In this document: positions 1-11,579 of the stretch, piece by piece
How positions within the stretch are numbered: the stretch's first letter is position 1
How the letters are laid out: every line of letters starts with the position of its first letter
Origin: Catonia carolina
Lineage: Eukaryota; Arthropoda; Insecta; Hemiptera; Achilidae
NCBI GenBank assembly: GCA_035578175.1
Contig: JAQMRL010000006.1
Coordinates: forward strand, 27,050,393-27,114,392
Direction: 5' to 3'
DNA length: 64,000 bases
Notes under the pieces: generated by a model
The model's database searches: none
What the model saw: only the letters and a program-made list of their open reading frames with translations
What the model was told of the DNA's origin: nothing
Program-made: the position numbers and the translations under genes

Positions 1-280
1 ATACATTAACATGTATACAAAGCAATGGGAATTTTTAAAAGCGTGCATACAGCAACAAAAAAACAATGTGTGCTGTAAAAAAAAACGATGTAACTGAATA
101 GACATGCTACTCAGTACACAACAAAATACAAAAATAAAAAAGACAGAATAATGGAAAAATATAAAAATACATAAATATAGAAAATATTTATTATGTGCGC
201 AAGATGCGCAAGGTCATGCGCAAGAAGGAAAGGATAGTGCGGGAAAATTATTTTAAGATAATTAAAAAAGAACACGTTAC
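1..280 (-). other. Zasp-like gene, intron after exon F (partial)
   Basis: AT-rich intronic sequence downstream of the exon F donor, running off the window. The next LIM exon (rest of LIM3) must lie below position 1. A short Met-rich plus-strand reading frame here is only the antisense of exon F plus intron. Nothing else is seen. Confidence 0.7.
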
Positions 281-467
281 CCCTTTAATTTTAGCGTTGC
301 ATTTACTACAGACGGGGGCAAGGTATTGTTCAAAACAGAATTCACAATACAAGCCGGTAGATTCTTCTACGAAACCAATGTCTTGAAGAGGGCGGCGGCA
401 CTGAGCATTTGCACACATGAAGTGTTCTGGACACCAGATCTTACCAAGTGCAGTGATGAAAGGCCCC
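281..467 (-). CDS. Zasp52: Zasp52-like exon F: second part of LIM2 and start of LIM3
   Basis: Internal coding exon of a PDZ/LIM Z-disc scaffold protein (ALP/Enigma family; links alpha-actinin and integrin sites to the sarcomere). It encodes 62 codons after the split Arg codon: GPFITALGKIW, then CPEHFMC, CRRPLQDIGFVEE, YCEFC and finally CSKCNAKIKG. That covers the remaining LIM2 zinc ligands and the first Cys-x2-Cys of LIM3. The acceptor is tttaaacag followed by G; the donor is GGG|GTAACG. The entry phase (one base completing AG|G) matches both exon E and exon E', and the exit phase is 0. The sequence is nearly that of fly Zasp52 at the same place, so homology is very secure. LIM3 and LIM4 should follow outside the window. 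Confidence 0.95.
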
Positions 468-587
468 CTGTTTAAACATGACAACTATTATTAATAAACA
501 GTTTTCCATAAATTTAACAACATTTTAAAAATTGATTTACTTAATGAATAAGACAGGTATCAAAATCATTTGTGATACATCATAACG

Positions 588-1098
588 AACCCAGTGGGTT
601 GGTCCAGTGGTAAAGTCATCACCGTGAGTCAGCTGTTGAACAGCTGATTGATGTACCGAGACAAAGGTTCCATGGTTCAAATCCTAGTAAAGGTAGTTTT
701 ATTTATATAGATTTGATTACTAGTTAGTGCGTACTTTGATTTTTTTTTGTTTTACCTCTGACTGTTTTGCAATTTCTGCTAATGCAGATGGTGGAGAATG
801 ATGGTATATGAAAATGAGTGATGAAATAATGCCAGACCTGACTGGGAATCAAACCTGAGACCGCAGCGTAGAAGCCAGTTGTGTTAACCACTATGCCAAT
901 GGGCCGGCCATGTACTTTGATGATTGGGTTTAATTAACCACACCCTCTCAAGAATAGTCAGCCTGAGTCTGTACATGACTTCATCTCATTTACATATCAT
1001 ACAATATCATCCTCATCTCAATGGGTGATGGAGTTGTTTATCAATCTTAAATTGAACAGATTGCTACGTACACACCTTAGGGATTACAAAAAAACATA
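588..1098 (+). mobile_element. SINE-E copy, tRNA-derived, split by a SINE-C insertion
   Basis: The left end reads like a tRNA head: an A-box-like ttggtccagtggtaaagtc, then the self-complementary cagctgttgaacagctg and a B-box-like GGTTCAAATCC. The body continues after the nested SINE-C at 922-1098 and ends in an A-rich tail. The same sequence recurs at 3644, 4388, 19312, 48897, 58012, 58790, 59445 and 63212. Confidence 0.75.
741..911 (-). mobile_element. SINE-C copy inserted in SINE-E, 10-bp TSD
   Basis: A minus-strand tRNA-derived SINE. The head is at the right end (GGCCGGCCCATTGG..., with a decayed B box) and the poly-T (poly-A) end is at the left. GTACTTTGAT flanks both sides (731-740 and 912-921). 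It splits the SINE-E copy, so it is younger than it. Related copies are at 4417 and 60979, and a partial plus-strand copy near 56420. Confidence 0.8.
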
Positions 1099-1170
1099 AT
1101 ACCAAATTACATTTTTTATAAATTTTCATTCGAGGATGTTACATCCATATTTACTTTATTATTATTTTAA

Positions 1171-1373
1171 CCCTTTCTATCCTAGTGTTGTTTTTTTTAC
1201 GTTATTTGTTGCCATATAAACTTGCATCCATATGTTGTTTTAAAACAACATATCTCTGTAGGGTAATTGGGTAATAGAAAAAATTTACAAAAATTTTGTT
1301 GTATTCTTTAAAGTACATGACAAATAATAAATAAAATAATTTTTTTAAATTTAAAAATTTGGGATAGAAAGGG
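1171..1373. mobile_element. piggyBac-like MITE, 203 bp
   Basis: The ends are CCCTTTCTATCC and its complement GGGATAGAAAGGG. They are flanked directly by TTAA (1167-1170 and 1374-1377). CCC-starting termini with a TTAA duplication are the hallmark of piggyBac elements. No ORF inside, so it would depend on a transposase supplied elsewhere. Confidence 0.8.
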
Positions 1374-2424
1374 TTAAAAAGGTAATAAGTTAATCAACTG
1401 GATTTTGATTTTAGTAGTGGAGTTACAATTGATTTATTCCTCTTTAAACATTTCTAAAAAAAATTCAAGTACGATTTTCAGTCCTCAACTGAAAATTTGT
1501 CCTAATTAAAAAACAAAATAATTTTCTATGAGTAGTTTTTAAAATCTATGATTCATAAGAAAAAAATATTATTTCTTAAGTTTAGCATCTGAAAATTATC
1601 ATTAACAGTAAGATAAAGTTAACTTATGCAAAATTGTAGAGAATGGGATTTGATTTGAATTTTAATAAAATAAATTTTCTAGCAATAAAAATAGAGGGGG
1701 TAAAATTTTTAAATGGTAGGCTAAGAATTTAAGGGATGTGATGAGCGTAGGTGTACTTAAGGGTAATTTCTACATAAAAATACAGAAGTTCACTAATTGA
1801 CTGAATGATTCACTCTCTCATCACTAATTCTCTGACTTCTCTGACTTAGAGAGCTGAAGTTCGGCACATTTGTTCCTTTGGAATTGAACAAACTAAAACA
1901 TTTTAATTTTGCACCTAAGAGGTAAAACACGTTTTACCTAAAATCAAAAAAATATTATTTCTACACCTCCCCAATTAAATACAGTTCTAAAATTTAGCAT
2001 GTGTATTGTAATACTAATAGTAATTTTTATTTATCAGTAATGTTTGGAAACCCAATTTTTGTAACATAAAATTGTTCTGAGGCTAACAATAAGCCCAGAC
2101 ACTACACAGTGTTATTAGAAAGTTAGATTGTGCAAGTGAAAAGGGTTATCCAGTAGCTAAATTCAATTCTGTAATCCAAAGAGGTTTAAAAGGAGATGAA
2201 ATGTAAAATAGCAATCATAATTCAATGACTTATATTCATGAATGATGCTAAAACTTAAGAAATGACCAAAGGATCTCAAGATGTTTGGATGGGTTCTTTT
2301 GGTAAAGTTGTCACATGACGTAGTTGTACTATGATTGGAATAAGGAAATTATAGAAAGAATGGATGTACAAGACAACTTTGTGGATGAACCCAAAGGTAG
2401 GATACTGATGTATAAAAATATTTT

Positions 2425-2672
2425 GGCCTTCGGGCCAGCCCAGTCAGTCAGCTGGTAGAGATTCCCTATTAATTGTTAAGTAACACCGGTTGGACGAGTG
2501 ACTTTGAATGGTGACCAGCTGACATCCACTCCTGTACAAACTCCACTGGGAATCCCTGTTTAAATTCACCTGTTTAATCCATGTCAAAAATACAGCAAAA
2601 CAACAGTGAGCAAATAGGGTAGTCGTCAATAATGTACAGTTCCCGATAACAAATAAAAACTAAAAAAAAATA
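2425..2672 (+). repeat. GGCC-starting short repeat, family A
   Basis: Starts ggccttcgggccagccc and ends in an A-rich tail (aaataaaaactaaaaa). Similar copies are at 8421-8640, 8985-9222 and 48651-48882. The A-rich 3' end suggests a short retroposon, but I do not see a clear tRNA promoter pair. Confidence 0.65.
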
Positions 2673-3643
2673 ATTTAAGAATGATGATTGAGGGCAGATT
2701 GCTTGGTCGAGTATTAAATAGGAAAAAGAAGGAGTGGGTGACTGGTAATGCAATTGATAGATGAGGAAGAGATAGTTCTAGAAGGAGACGATTAGCAAGA
2801 TAGATAATACGGGTGTTTGAGATATGAAAGATGGAAGGATAAGACTGCAGAAATATTCAAGAACACAGGATACCACATATTTCATTTCTGAATTATTTGT
2901 TACAAAGGCACATCTAAATAAAATATTAATAACATTGGTAAAGTACTTATAATTTTTATTTTCCTTCCTTAAAAAACATTTATATTTCCTTGAACAAAGT
3001 AACTAATTTCTGTTTAATATCTACTCAATCTTAATTTTGCACAATCTTTTATCTTTTTCGTTTTATAATTTATTAAATAGTGGTGTAGTTAATGTAGGTT
3101 ATTCTTTTTTATTTATTACTAGTTAGTTTCTTTTTAAATGAATTATCTTTACCATTAAAATGGTTTTATTTTATAAACGTTTTAATAAAGTACAAGAACT
3201 TAAACTACATATTTTTAATTTAAAATAAAAAGAGGTACTTATTAAATATATCTTAATTAAATTAAATGAACTTACTGAAGTTTTAACCGAAACTGTTTTA
3301 AATTTAATTTAATGAATTTTACAGTGACAGCTTGATTTATCTTGGAACAAATCTAGAGAACTAAAAATTTTAAATCTTGAACTTGAGGAAATAAAAATTT
3401 TATCAAAATGAGTGAATTATGAGTTAACTTGATAAAATAATCTGATAGTACTAAAACGGAGATTAAAACGTCTTTACTTTCTTTTTAAAATGTACAATTA
3501 CGTTAAAAAATAATTTATATAAAACTTCAAATCTCACTGTAAAAATTTTGTTTAGTACATTTATAACGTTTGTAAAATGTCTCACAAATGTTTAAGTTAA
3601 ATTTTACAGTAAATACCACCATATTATTATTATTTTTAATTGT

Positions 3644-3855
3644 AACGTCTGTATGTTGGAATCTGTTCAATTCAGAACAATAAGCAACATCATGACTCAA
3701 TGAGATGAGGGTGATATATATATCGAGTAAATGAGGCATAATCTTGTACAGACTGAGTACACCAGTAACCACATCCAGTATTCAATCCAGAATTCAATCA
3801 GCTGTTTAACAGCTGATTCGTGGCAATGATTTTACCATTAGACCAACCAGGTGGT
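3644..3855 (-). mobile_element. SINE-E copy
   Basis: A minus-strand copy with the diagnostic aatctgttcaattcagaac at the tail side and the cagctg...cagctg head followed by ttaccattagaccaacc. Shorter than others, with internal losses. Confidence 0.7.
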
Positions 3856-4387
3856 TTTTTTAAGAGTAACATTTTTGAAAGGAGTATAATTTGAAAATAC
3901 AGAGTATTGGGAAGGGGTGAAGTGTATAGGGAAGGGGGTGAGAGGGAGTGGTGATCAGATCATGGAGAAACAGAGTAATTGAGGTTATATATATTGCAAT
4001 CAACAATAACTGAACAAAAGCAAAGATTTGGATCAGAATCTTAACTTTCAAAATACCGATATTTTATTGTCCGTCTTGATATTATATCAGTTTTGGTAAA
4101 ATTACTGAATGATACACTCAGGTTATAGAATTATTTTAGTCTGAAAATTTAAATAATATTTTCCCTCAATCAAATATTTATAGGAAATATAACTTCATGT
4201 TTATTTTTAAAGAAAACATTTCCAATACAACAATTTCTTCATTTGTGTAAGCGTAGTAGTTTCGCAACATTTTTAACCAATGCAATAAATCTAAATAGAT
4301 TAACATACACGCATATTTATATAAAATGAAATTAATCCTTATAGTAATATTATAAAATAAAATTTATTGTTTTCTTATTTCTCTTAA

Positions 4388-4900
4388 TCCCTAATATGTG
4401 TACATTGGAATCTGTTAATTTTTGTTTTGTTTTACGTCTGTCTGTTTTGGAATTTCTGCTAATGCAGACGGGTAGAATGATGATATATGAAAATGAGTGA
4501 TGAAAAAACGCCAGACCTGACCGGGAATCGAACCTGAGACCCCAGCATAGAAGCCAGTTGCGCTAACCACTACGCCAACGGGCCGGCCTTGAATCTGTTC
4601 AATTCGAAACAATAAGCAACCCCATGACTCAATGAGATGAGGATGATATATGTCATGTAAATGAAAAAATAAAAATGAAATGTATAATGTAAAAAGTTTT
4701 GTACAGACTCAGCTTGACCATTCTTGAGAAAATATGGTTAATTGAACCCCAACCAGCAGGTTACTATCTAGTAATAAAAATTGTATAAAAGTACCTTTAC
4801 TAGAATTTGAACCATGTAACCTTTGTCTCTGAAAATCAACTGTTAAATATATCTAACTCGAGGCAACAAATTTTACCACTATACCAACCCAGTGGGTTAT
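4388..4900 (-). mobile_element. SINE-E copy split by SINE-C
   Basis: The SINE-E body resumes at about 4590 (tgaatctgttcaattc) and ends with the tRNA-like head at 4800-4895. The short left piece (4388-4416) is separated from it by the SINE-C copy at 4417-4588. Confidence 0.75.
4417..4588 (-). mobile_element. SINE-C copy inserted in SINE-E
   Basis: Head (complement) accgggaatcgaacctgag with the terminal gggccggcc at the right; tail toward the left. The flanks tggaatctgtt and tgaatctgtt form an imperfect target-site duplication. This is a second independent C-into-E insertion. Confidence 0.75.
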
Positions 4901-6068
4901 ATTATTTTAGTTAGATTAATTCTGTAGAATTGATGTCAAATAATTTTGAAATTTTCATTCATAATGCATAATTTGAAATAAGAGTGTTGAAACTTTGTTT
5001 TAATTCAAAACACACTAATGTACTACTATTGATCTAAATTTAAATTGTGACAAGTACATTCTGTTGACACTATACAAGAAAGATTTAGAATTTATACAAA
5101 TATAATGATTTTAAGGCTTACTTTTGCAAACAAATTCCTTTCATTCAATTTCAATTCAAGTGAAACATTGAAGTTTTCAGTGAATAGAAATCCAGATACC
5201 TAAAGGTGTTTTAGAAAGTTATTAATTTAGTTACAATTCACCAAAGTAATAATGGTCGTAATTTAAATATAAAAGTCCTTTATCATTGAGGAAAATTTAC
5301 GACAAAATTAACATGAAACTACTTAACTTACGAAATTCTTATTGTGTTGGTTTTTTCATTATTTTTCCTTTCTTTTTATTTAATTTTTAATAATCTAAAA
5401 ATCAATATTTATGATCATTAGAGATTACTGACTTCAAGGGCTTCCATTATGAACAAAAGAAAATAGTGGATGGGCAAAAAATATGAACAATCTACAGCGG
5501 AAATTTTTTGTTATATATGATATATAAAACAGTTTCTAGAAACATTTAATGAATGTTAACATTTATTTAATGTGACTATTATTTTAAGGAAAAAAAGGAA
5601 TGATTGACACGTGGAGCCATCTATGAGTGGATCAATGAAGTACACCAGTGGTATTTAAAACGAACTGTTGGATTGAGACACAGAAAGAGATTATCTCGAT
5701 TGTGTCTTTTTGAAATACATGTTCTAGCAATAAACAGTTTAGGGTGACTGTGAGCTTGATGGGGCATTTTCACCTTAGAAAACATCTATATTATAACATG
5801 GATGTTTTAATGGTGACACAATTTATGTAGACTATCCAATAGGGAGAATTTTCCTTCTATGTTATCTTTGATTGTGAAGGATTAACTGATTGAAGGTATT
5901 CAATCTGTGGAAAAATTAACCTGGAGAGCAATCTTCCACAGGAAGACTTGGTAAGTACATAATTTGCTTAAACTTATGTTGTTTGCTAAGTGAATAAGGG
6001 AAGATGGGATATTAGGACAATCTCATCCTTCTGTGGATTCAGTACGTTTTTTATTATCAAGTATACTT

Positions 6069-6252
6069 TTTTAATTGTTTGATTTAAAGACGCATCAACA
6101 GCCTGGTCATTAGCAAAAACTGCTGGTTTGGATACTACATATTATAATGGTGGGTTTTAACTTGTTAAAATTTCCAGACCCTAGCCAGAATCGAACCTGG
6201 GACCTTCTGCTTTGTAGGCTAGCGAGCTAGCAACTACACCATGGAAGCAGCC
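6069..6252 (-). mobile_element. SINE-B copy, tRNA-derived
   Basis: A minus-strand SINE. The complement of the B box reads agaatcgaacctggga and the A-box side is at the right (ctacaccatggaagcagcc). The flanking duplication AAGTATACTT is at 6059-6068 and 6253-6262. Family B is the commonest SINE here. Confidence 0.8.
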
Positions 6253-7229
6253 AAGTATACTTATTTGTAAACAAATTATTTTATGAAATTGAAATTAATA
6301 TGATTAATCTGTGGACAAACTACATAAAATTCTATTTATAAATCTCAGATTTGTACTTTAGAAAATTTGAGGTTAATTCTTTAATAAAAAGTACATTTAT
6401 TAGAATACTTTATTTAAGACTGTGTGATCATGGAAATAACTACAACATATCATAAATGGTATTTTATTATGATATCCATAACCTAAAATTTTTGGAATTT
6501 TGTAAAATCCCAAAGATTATTTTTTAAGTGGATCGTTGATCCCTATCTTACTCAATGTTAACAAAAGTACGTGTTTCTCAGGAACCAATTGTGATAGAAT
6601 CCTATTTTTTTTTTTTTATTTATTAAAGATCAGTTCCTTTTACACATTTTAAATGTATAACTTTTTGTTCTGTTAGAAAATATAGTTTTGGTAATTTAAA
6701 ATTCAAAATTTTTTTTCCAAAACTACAATGTTTTTGAAAACTATACATTCAGTTGAAAGAGCAACAACCTCTACAACCCCAAAAAAATTCATTGTTGTAT
6801 CTTTTATGGGAGCTAAGAAACGTACACCTGAATATGAAAAAATAAAGCTTTGAGAAAAATTAATTTATAGTTGTCCAATAAAATTAACTTTCTTACTAAA
6901 CATACGATAACAAAATAAATTATAAAAACATTTCTATACTACCTACAAATCTGATAAATACATCATTTTAAAGCGAGAATTTCAAACTATAGTTTAAGGT
7001 CAAAAACAGAAAATTGAAAATTTTCATGTTATTTTTATCCTCAGTCCCATTTAAGAAGTTATTTTTTGTAGAATACATATTGAATTTTTTGATCAAACGT
7101 ACGTTTAAAATGTTGAAACAAGATAAATGAAGAGCATTATTTACAGAAATGATAAAACTAAACACGAATACTGAGAAATTTTTTTATTAAGTTGTTTCAA
7201 CACGTGGTTAATAATATCAATTTAGAACG

Positions 7230-7335
7230 GTGGATTTTCATTTGTAATGATTACCAGATTCAAACTGGGAATCAAATCTTGGACCTCCGGCTTAGTGGGT
7301 AAGTGTGCTAACCACTTTACCAAGAAGGTGGCCAA
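7230..7335 (-). mobile_element. Old partial SINE-B copy
   Basis: A degraded copy with ctgggaatcaaatcttgga and cactttaccaagaaggtggcc. It lies about 90 bp downstream of exon E' in the minus-strand sense. Confidence 0.55.
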
Positions 7336-7419
7336 GAAAATCTTAAACTTCCATAAAAATCATTGTAAATATGAAAATGTATTTTTATTTTAAAAAAATT
7401 ACATTTTTGTGATACTCAC

Positions 7420-7513
7420 CTACGTATCTGTTTTTCACATTTATTGCAGACAGGATAATTTTCTTTAGCGACACTTTCAGCCAGTACAGATACATGGGCT
7501 TCGTTAGCTACAG
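7420..7513 (-). CDS. Zasp52: Zasp52-like alternative exon E' (first knuckle of LIM2)
   Basis: A short exon of 94 bp (2+90+2). The acceptor is ttgcttaatcag|CT and the donor AG|GTGAGT is a perfect consensus. The 30 complete codons end PVCNKCEKQIR, an unmistakable start of a LIM domain, preceded by an Ala/Val/Glu-rich lead. Entry phase equals that of exon E (two bases completing a G from exon D, giving Ala) and exit phase equals that of exon E (AG|G to exon F). It can therefore replace E but cannot be joined to it in frame. Joining to F gives one extra Arg between the knuckle and GPF, still inside the allowed LIM spacing. The product would skip the 970-residue linker. Expression is inferred; no transcript seen. 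Confidence 0.85.
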
Positions 7514-8230
7514 CTGATTAAGCAACAAGCAAAACACACTCAGCCTGTTAATTAAGTTAAAAGCTTACACAAATAACAAACTAACAAAACAAAAGAGAAA
7601 GTAAATTAGTGATTTAAATATGTGAGTAAACAAACCATGTCAAACATCTTTAGTGGCAAATCTCGGCAATGAAAATACTTCAATAAATTTATTTAAGAGA
7701 ACAGTTAACTGTTGTTATTCTGGGGGTGTGGTAGAGACAACATAAATGCTTGGTTGAACTTAATTGGGCATCAACATTACGTTAGTACAGGGTGGAATGT
7801 TTTCCACTAATGGAGAAGGTAAGGTAAAGTGTTTTTATTGCAGCTACAGGGAAGTAAGGGATTCAAAATTATCCCTATGTTTCATTAAAACATTATACTG
7901 TATAACATTGAGAATCATGTTGTCTCTATTTCTGTAATACCCACAACCTACAAAGGCAATAAATAGTGAAGTATTAACATTCACATTAAATTTTAAATGG
8001 CGCAGTGCCATTTCCCTCAAAAATTTTTAATTTATAAAATTTATTTATGTAATCAAAATAATGTATATTACTTATTTTTATTAAACCACCAGTTATATGG
8101 TAAACAGTAAACACTTACCAATTATAGCACTTTCACGCAAAAAATGCACATCTTCGGTAATTTTTTATACTATTGTAATTTAAAACTTAAAACATCCTAC
8201 TTCCACCATGGTAGATAAGGGACAATTATT

Positions 8231-8411
8231 TTTTATTTTTTTATTTTACCTATTTAAAGTCACATCAACAGCTTGGTCATTAGAGACTATGGTGGGATAT
8301 AAAAAGTGGGTTTGTACCTTGTGAAAACTTCAGACCCTGGCTGCGAATCGAACCTGGGACTTCCACGTGGTAGGCTAGCATGCTACCACTACGCTACAGA
8401 GGGGCCCCAGT
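8231..8411 (-). mobile_element. SINE-B inserted in the left palindrome arm
   Basis: A full SINE-B (complement of B box gcgaatcgaacctggga; head near ctacgctacagagggg). CAATTATT occurs on both sides (8223-8230 and 8412-8419). The right arm has the uninterrupted site, so the SINE arrived after the inverted duplication. Confidence 0.8.
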
Positions 8412-8420
8412 CAATTATTC

Positions 8421-8640
8421 TGGCCTCCAGGCCAGCCCAGTCAGTCAGCTGGTATAAAGTCGCTATTATTTGTTAAGTAACACTGGTTGGGCAAGTGATC
8501 CATGAACAAACTCTACTGGGGGTCCCTGTTCAAACTCATGCCAAATCCACGTCAAAAATAAAACAGCGAAAAGCAGCGATCAAATTGGTTGGTTATTAAT
8601 AATGTACAGTTCCTAATAACAAATAAAAGCTACAAAAAAA
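8421..8640 (+). repeat. Family A copy in left palindrome arm
   Basis: ggcctccaggccagcccagt to the A-rich tail; mirrors 8985-9222. Confidence 0.7.
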
Positions 8641-8984
8641 TATTATTCTATTCTTACTTCTATATTTAAAACAGTCTTGCCAACTTAATTAGATTGTTGT
8701 CATATTCAATTTATGAGTTCATTAATTTCTGTTAATTTCCATATTTGTAAATATAATACTTATCCAAAATCTCAATTTCATTCTGTTTTTCAATTATTTC
8801 TAATAAAATAAAATTAAAAATAAATAAAAACCAGAATGAAGTTGAGATTTTGGAAAAGTATTATGTTTACAAACATGGAAATGAACAGAAATTAATGAAC
8901 TCACAAACTGAATATGATAACTATGTAATTAAGTTAGCAAGACTGTTTTAAATACAAATTAGAATAGAATAATAATTTTTTTTA

Positions 8985-9222
8985 GCTTTTATTTGTTATT
9001 GGGAACTGTACATTATTAATAACCATCCAATTTGATCGCTCCTTTACGCTGTATTATTTTTGACGTGGATTAGGCATGAGTTTGAACAGGGACCCCCAGT
9101 AGAGTTTGTTCATGGATGGCTGTCAGCTGGTCACCATACAAAGTCACTTGCCCAACCAGTGTTACTTAACAAATAATAGCGACTTTATACCAGCTGATTG
9201 ACTGGGCTGGCCCGGAGGCCAG
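8985..9222 (-). repeat. Family A copy in right palindrome arm
   Basis: The inverted partner of 8421-8640. It keeps about 25 bp (around gctggtcaccata) that the left copy lacks. Confidence 0.7.
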
Positions 9223-9963
9223 AATAATAATTGACTGTTCCTTTTCTACCATGGTGGAAGTAGGATGTTTTAAGTTTTAAATTACAATAGTATAGAAAAT
9301 TACTGACGATATGCATTTTATACACGAAAGCACTGTAATTGGTAAGTGTTTACTGTTTACCATATTACTGGTGGTTTAATAAAAAAATATAATATACATA
9401 TTTTGATTATCAATACAATATGGCTGTTGAAAATACCTGTATAGGATTTTTGATAAGATAGTAATATTATAAAAGTGTATATAAATTTATATCAGAATTT
9501 GCCACTAAATAAAAATTCCTGTTAACGATCAAATTAGTTACTAAATAAAAAAAACAAATAAAATTATATAAAAAATAAAACAACATCAAAAAATACCCGT
9601 ATAACATTTATGTTAAATAAATTTACCAAAAAAATCAAAAAATGTTAAAATAACAAAATAAAATAAAATTCATTCATGACAAATTAACATAATACAAAAA
9701 CGGTACAAATCTATCTAAGACTTGTAGTAGAAGTTGTTTTCCTTAGTGTTTTACAATAAAGAAAAAAATCACACAAAAATATTTAAGTTGAATTTTTTTA
9801 CATAATTTAAAAATCTTATACTAGGTTAATCTGAACTAAAACGAATACTACACTTTTTTTAACTGATTTCAGTATTTATGTTGAAAAAACATTTTTACAA
9901 CAAAAAATAAATCTTTAAAATACATTCTGGTGCTTGTAATAAATCTAAATTTAAAAGATACTA

Positions 9964-10436
9964 CAGTACAACCTCAGTTAACTGGACTAAAATGGGCGAA
10001 CTCCAACCGGTTACATAGAAATCCAGATAAAATGGAATATTAATATAATTTAGGTTAAAACGTTTAAAAAGTTGAGTGCGGGGCGGGCCCTCCCCCAAAC
10101 CATTTTGGCCCCTCCCCTACACCATTTTACTCGCTTACTTGAGTTGAATAAATGAAAACTTTTCCAGAACAAACGCAGAACAATCAATTCCACCAGTTCT
10201 TTTTTTAAATTTTGCGTAGGGGCCAATTTTACAGACCTTCCTGTAACTGCTGTTTATTTACGTATTGATATCTACAAATTATGAAACTCAATTAGACTGT
10301 ACTATATATACATTGTGGAAAAAAGGAATTGATCCAATATTTTTTTTATTTTCTAAAAATGATACATAAGTATATAGTACAATTACTAAAAAACTGAACC
10401 AGTTAACCTGGATTTCGGTTAACTGGGGTTTGACTA
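9964..10436. mobile_element. pogo/Tigger-like MITE
   Basis: The left end is cagtacaacctcagttaac and the right end, on the complement, is tagtcaaaccccagttaac. Both are flanked by TA (9962-9963 and 10437-10438). TIRs with a cagt-caacc(t/c)c-agttaac pattern and TA duplication resemble pogo/Tigger elements. The interior (473 bp in all) has no ORF. Confidence 0.65.
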
Positions 10437-10663
10437 TACTAGATTTCAGTAACCTGTACTTTTCTTTACTGATGCTTTAATTTTCTCTTTTTTTGTTTAT
10501 TTATACTTACATATTTTGGTGAATCCATTATCATCAGAGTGTATTAACCATACAAATTAAAACTGAATAATTATTAACAAAAATGGTCGCTAATGACTTT
10601 ATAGTTGATGAGACCTTAAATAAATAAACTTCAAAAATTATTAAAAATTTTCTAAGAGATGTT

Positions 10664-10840
10664 ATTTTTTTAGATTATTTTTTAAAGTCACATGAACAGC
10701 TTGGTAATTAGCGACTACATTGGATCATGTGTTGTAACAGTGAGTTTTGACTTGGTAAATTTTCAGACCTCAACCGGGAATTGAACCTGAGGCCTCTGCG
10801 TTGAAGGCTAGCACATTAACCACTACACTATGAAGACGTC
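10664..10840 (-). mobile_element. SINE-B copy with 10-bp TSD
   Basis: AAGAGATGTT flanks both ends (10654-10663, 10841-10850). The complement of the B box reads gggaattgaacctgagg. Confidence 0.8.
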
Positions 10841-11579
10841 AAGAGATGTTTTATTTTGAATCACTTTTATAAAACCATTTAACTTAGTATTTGTACATAG
10901 GTGAAGAGATTGCAATTTTTAGAAAAATTTGAATTGTTAATTAATATTTCAATTTGGTTTAAAATGCTTTATAGATGGTGGCTCTATCAAAACATGTTAG
11001 TATTTTAATTAATAAAAAAAATAAAGCAGGATTAAGAGAAGTACAGATTAGCAAAACCTACGAGTATTTATTATTTTTAATTTTTTAAACTGCTAGTTTT
11101 TTTAACAATCATACAATTTTTATTCATAACTTGTTTAGCGTTTGTGGGATTAAATTTATTACACATTAATACAGTTTTATACATCTTGCAGCAGTAATTA
11201 CAAAAAAGAATTTCCTTTAAGATTTCAACCTGACCATTCTATGTGAATAATTAAAAATGTTAAATACAACATATAAAATAAAAATCAGATTTAAATTAAA
11301 ATAATTGAATATAAATCACTATAAGATATTTTAGTAGAAACACATTAAAAATTTGTAATAATTAATACCTTAAAATATTAAAGTTTTGCAATAAATAAAT
11401 CTATGGTGATGATTAATGATTATTTACAGGTTAATGATAATAAGAAATCGTGAAAAATGAAATTGCGAAGTGTGTTATTACTAAAAATCAAAACTAATAA
11501 GATCCAAACTGTCAAAACATGCATGATTGAACATCAATCAGATAAAACCCATGCCAACTCTAACTTTACTTTAAATTAC

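Larger units (their letters stand above)
468..7419 (-). other. Zasp-like intron between exons E' and F
   Basis: Intron of about 7 kb, AT-rich. It holds SINE-E copies (588-1098, 3644-3855, 4388-4900), two nested SINE-C copies, a piggyBac-like MITE (1171-1373), a GGCC repeat A copy (2425-2672) and SINE-B copies (6069-6252, and an old one near 7230-7335). In 1380-2420, 2675-3640, 4900-6058 and 6263-7200 I see only A/T runs and short open frames without coding character. Confidence 0.6.
8050..9410. repeat. Long inverted repeat (palindrome) with arms of about 570 bp
   Basis: The left arm (from about 8050, aatcaaaataatgtatatta) pairs with the right arm ending near 9408. Matching landmarks are ttaaaccaccag, catcctacttccaccatgg, the whole family A copy (8421-8640 and 8985-9222), and cattctg next to the centre near 8800-8820. 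The arms are very similar, with small differences, so the duplication is fairly recent. The left arm alone is interrupted by SINE-B. Transcribed inside the Zasp intron, it would fold into a long double-stranded RNA. Confidence 0.85.
7514..11579 (-). other. Zasp-like intron between exons E and E'
   Basis: About 4 kb, dominated by a 1.36-kb palindrome (8050-9410) with a SINE-B in one arm, a pogo-like MITE (9964-10436) and a SINE-B (10664-10840). 7520-8045 and 10850-11575 are AT-rich with nothing recognised. Confidence 0.6.

Noticed and set aside
10508..10563. Possible minus-strand exon with a good GTAAGT donor near 10508
   Set aside because: All three frames of the segment back to the nearest acceptor contain stops.
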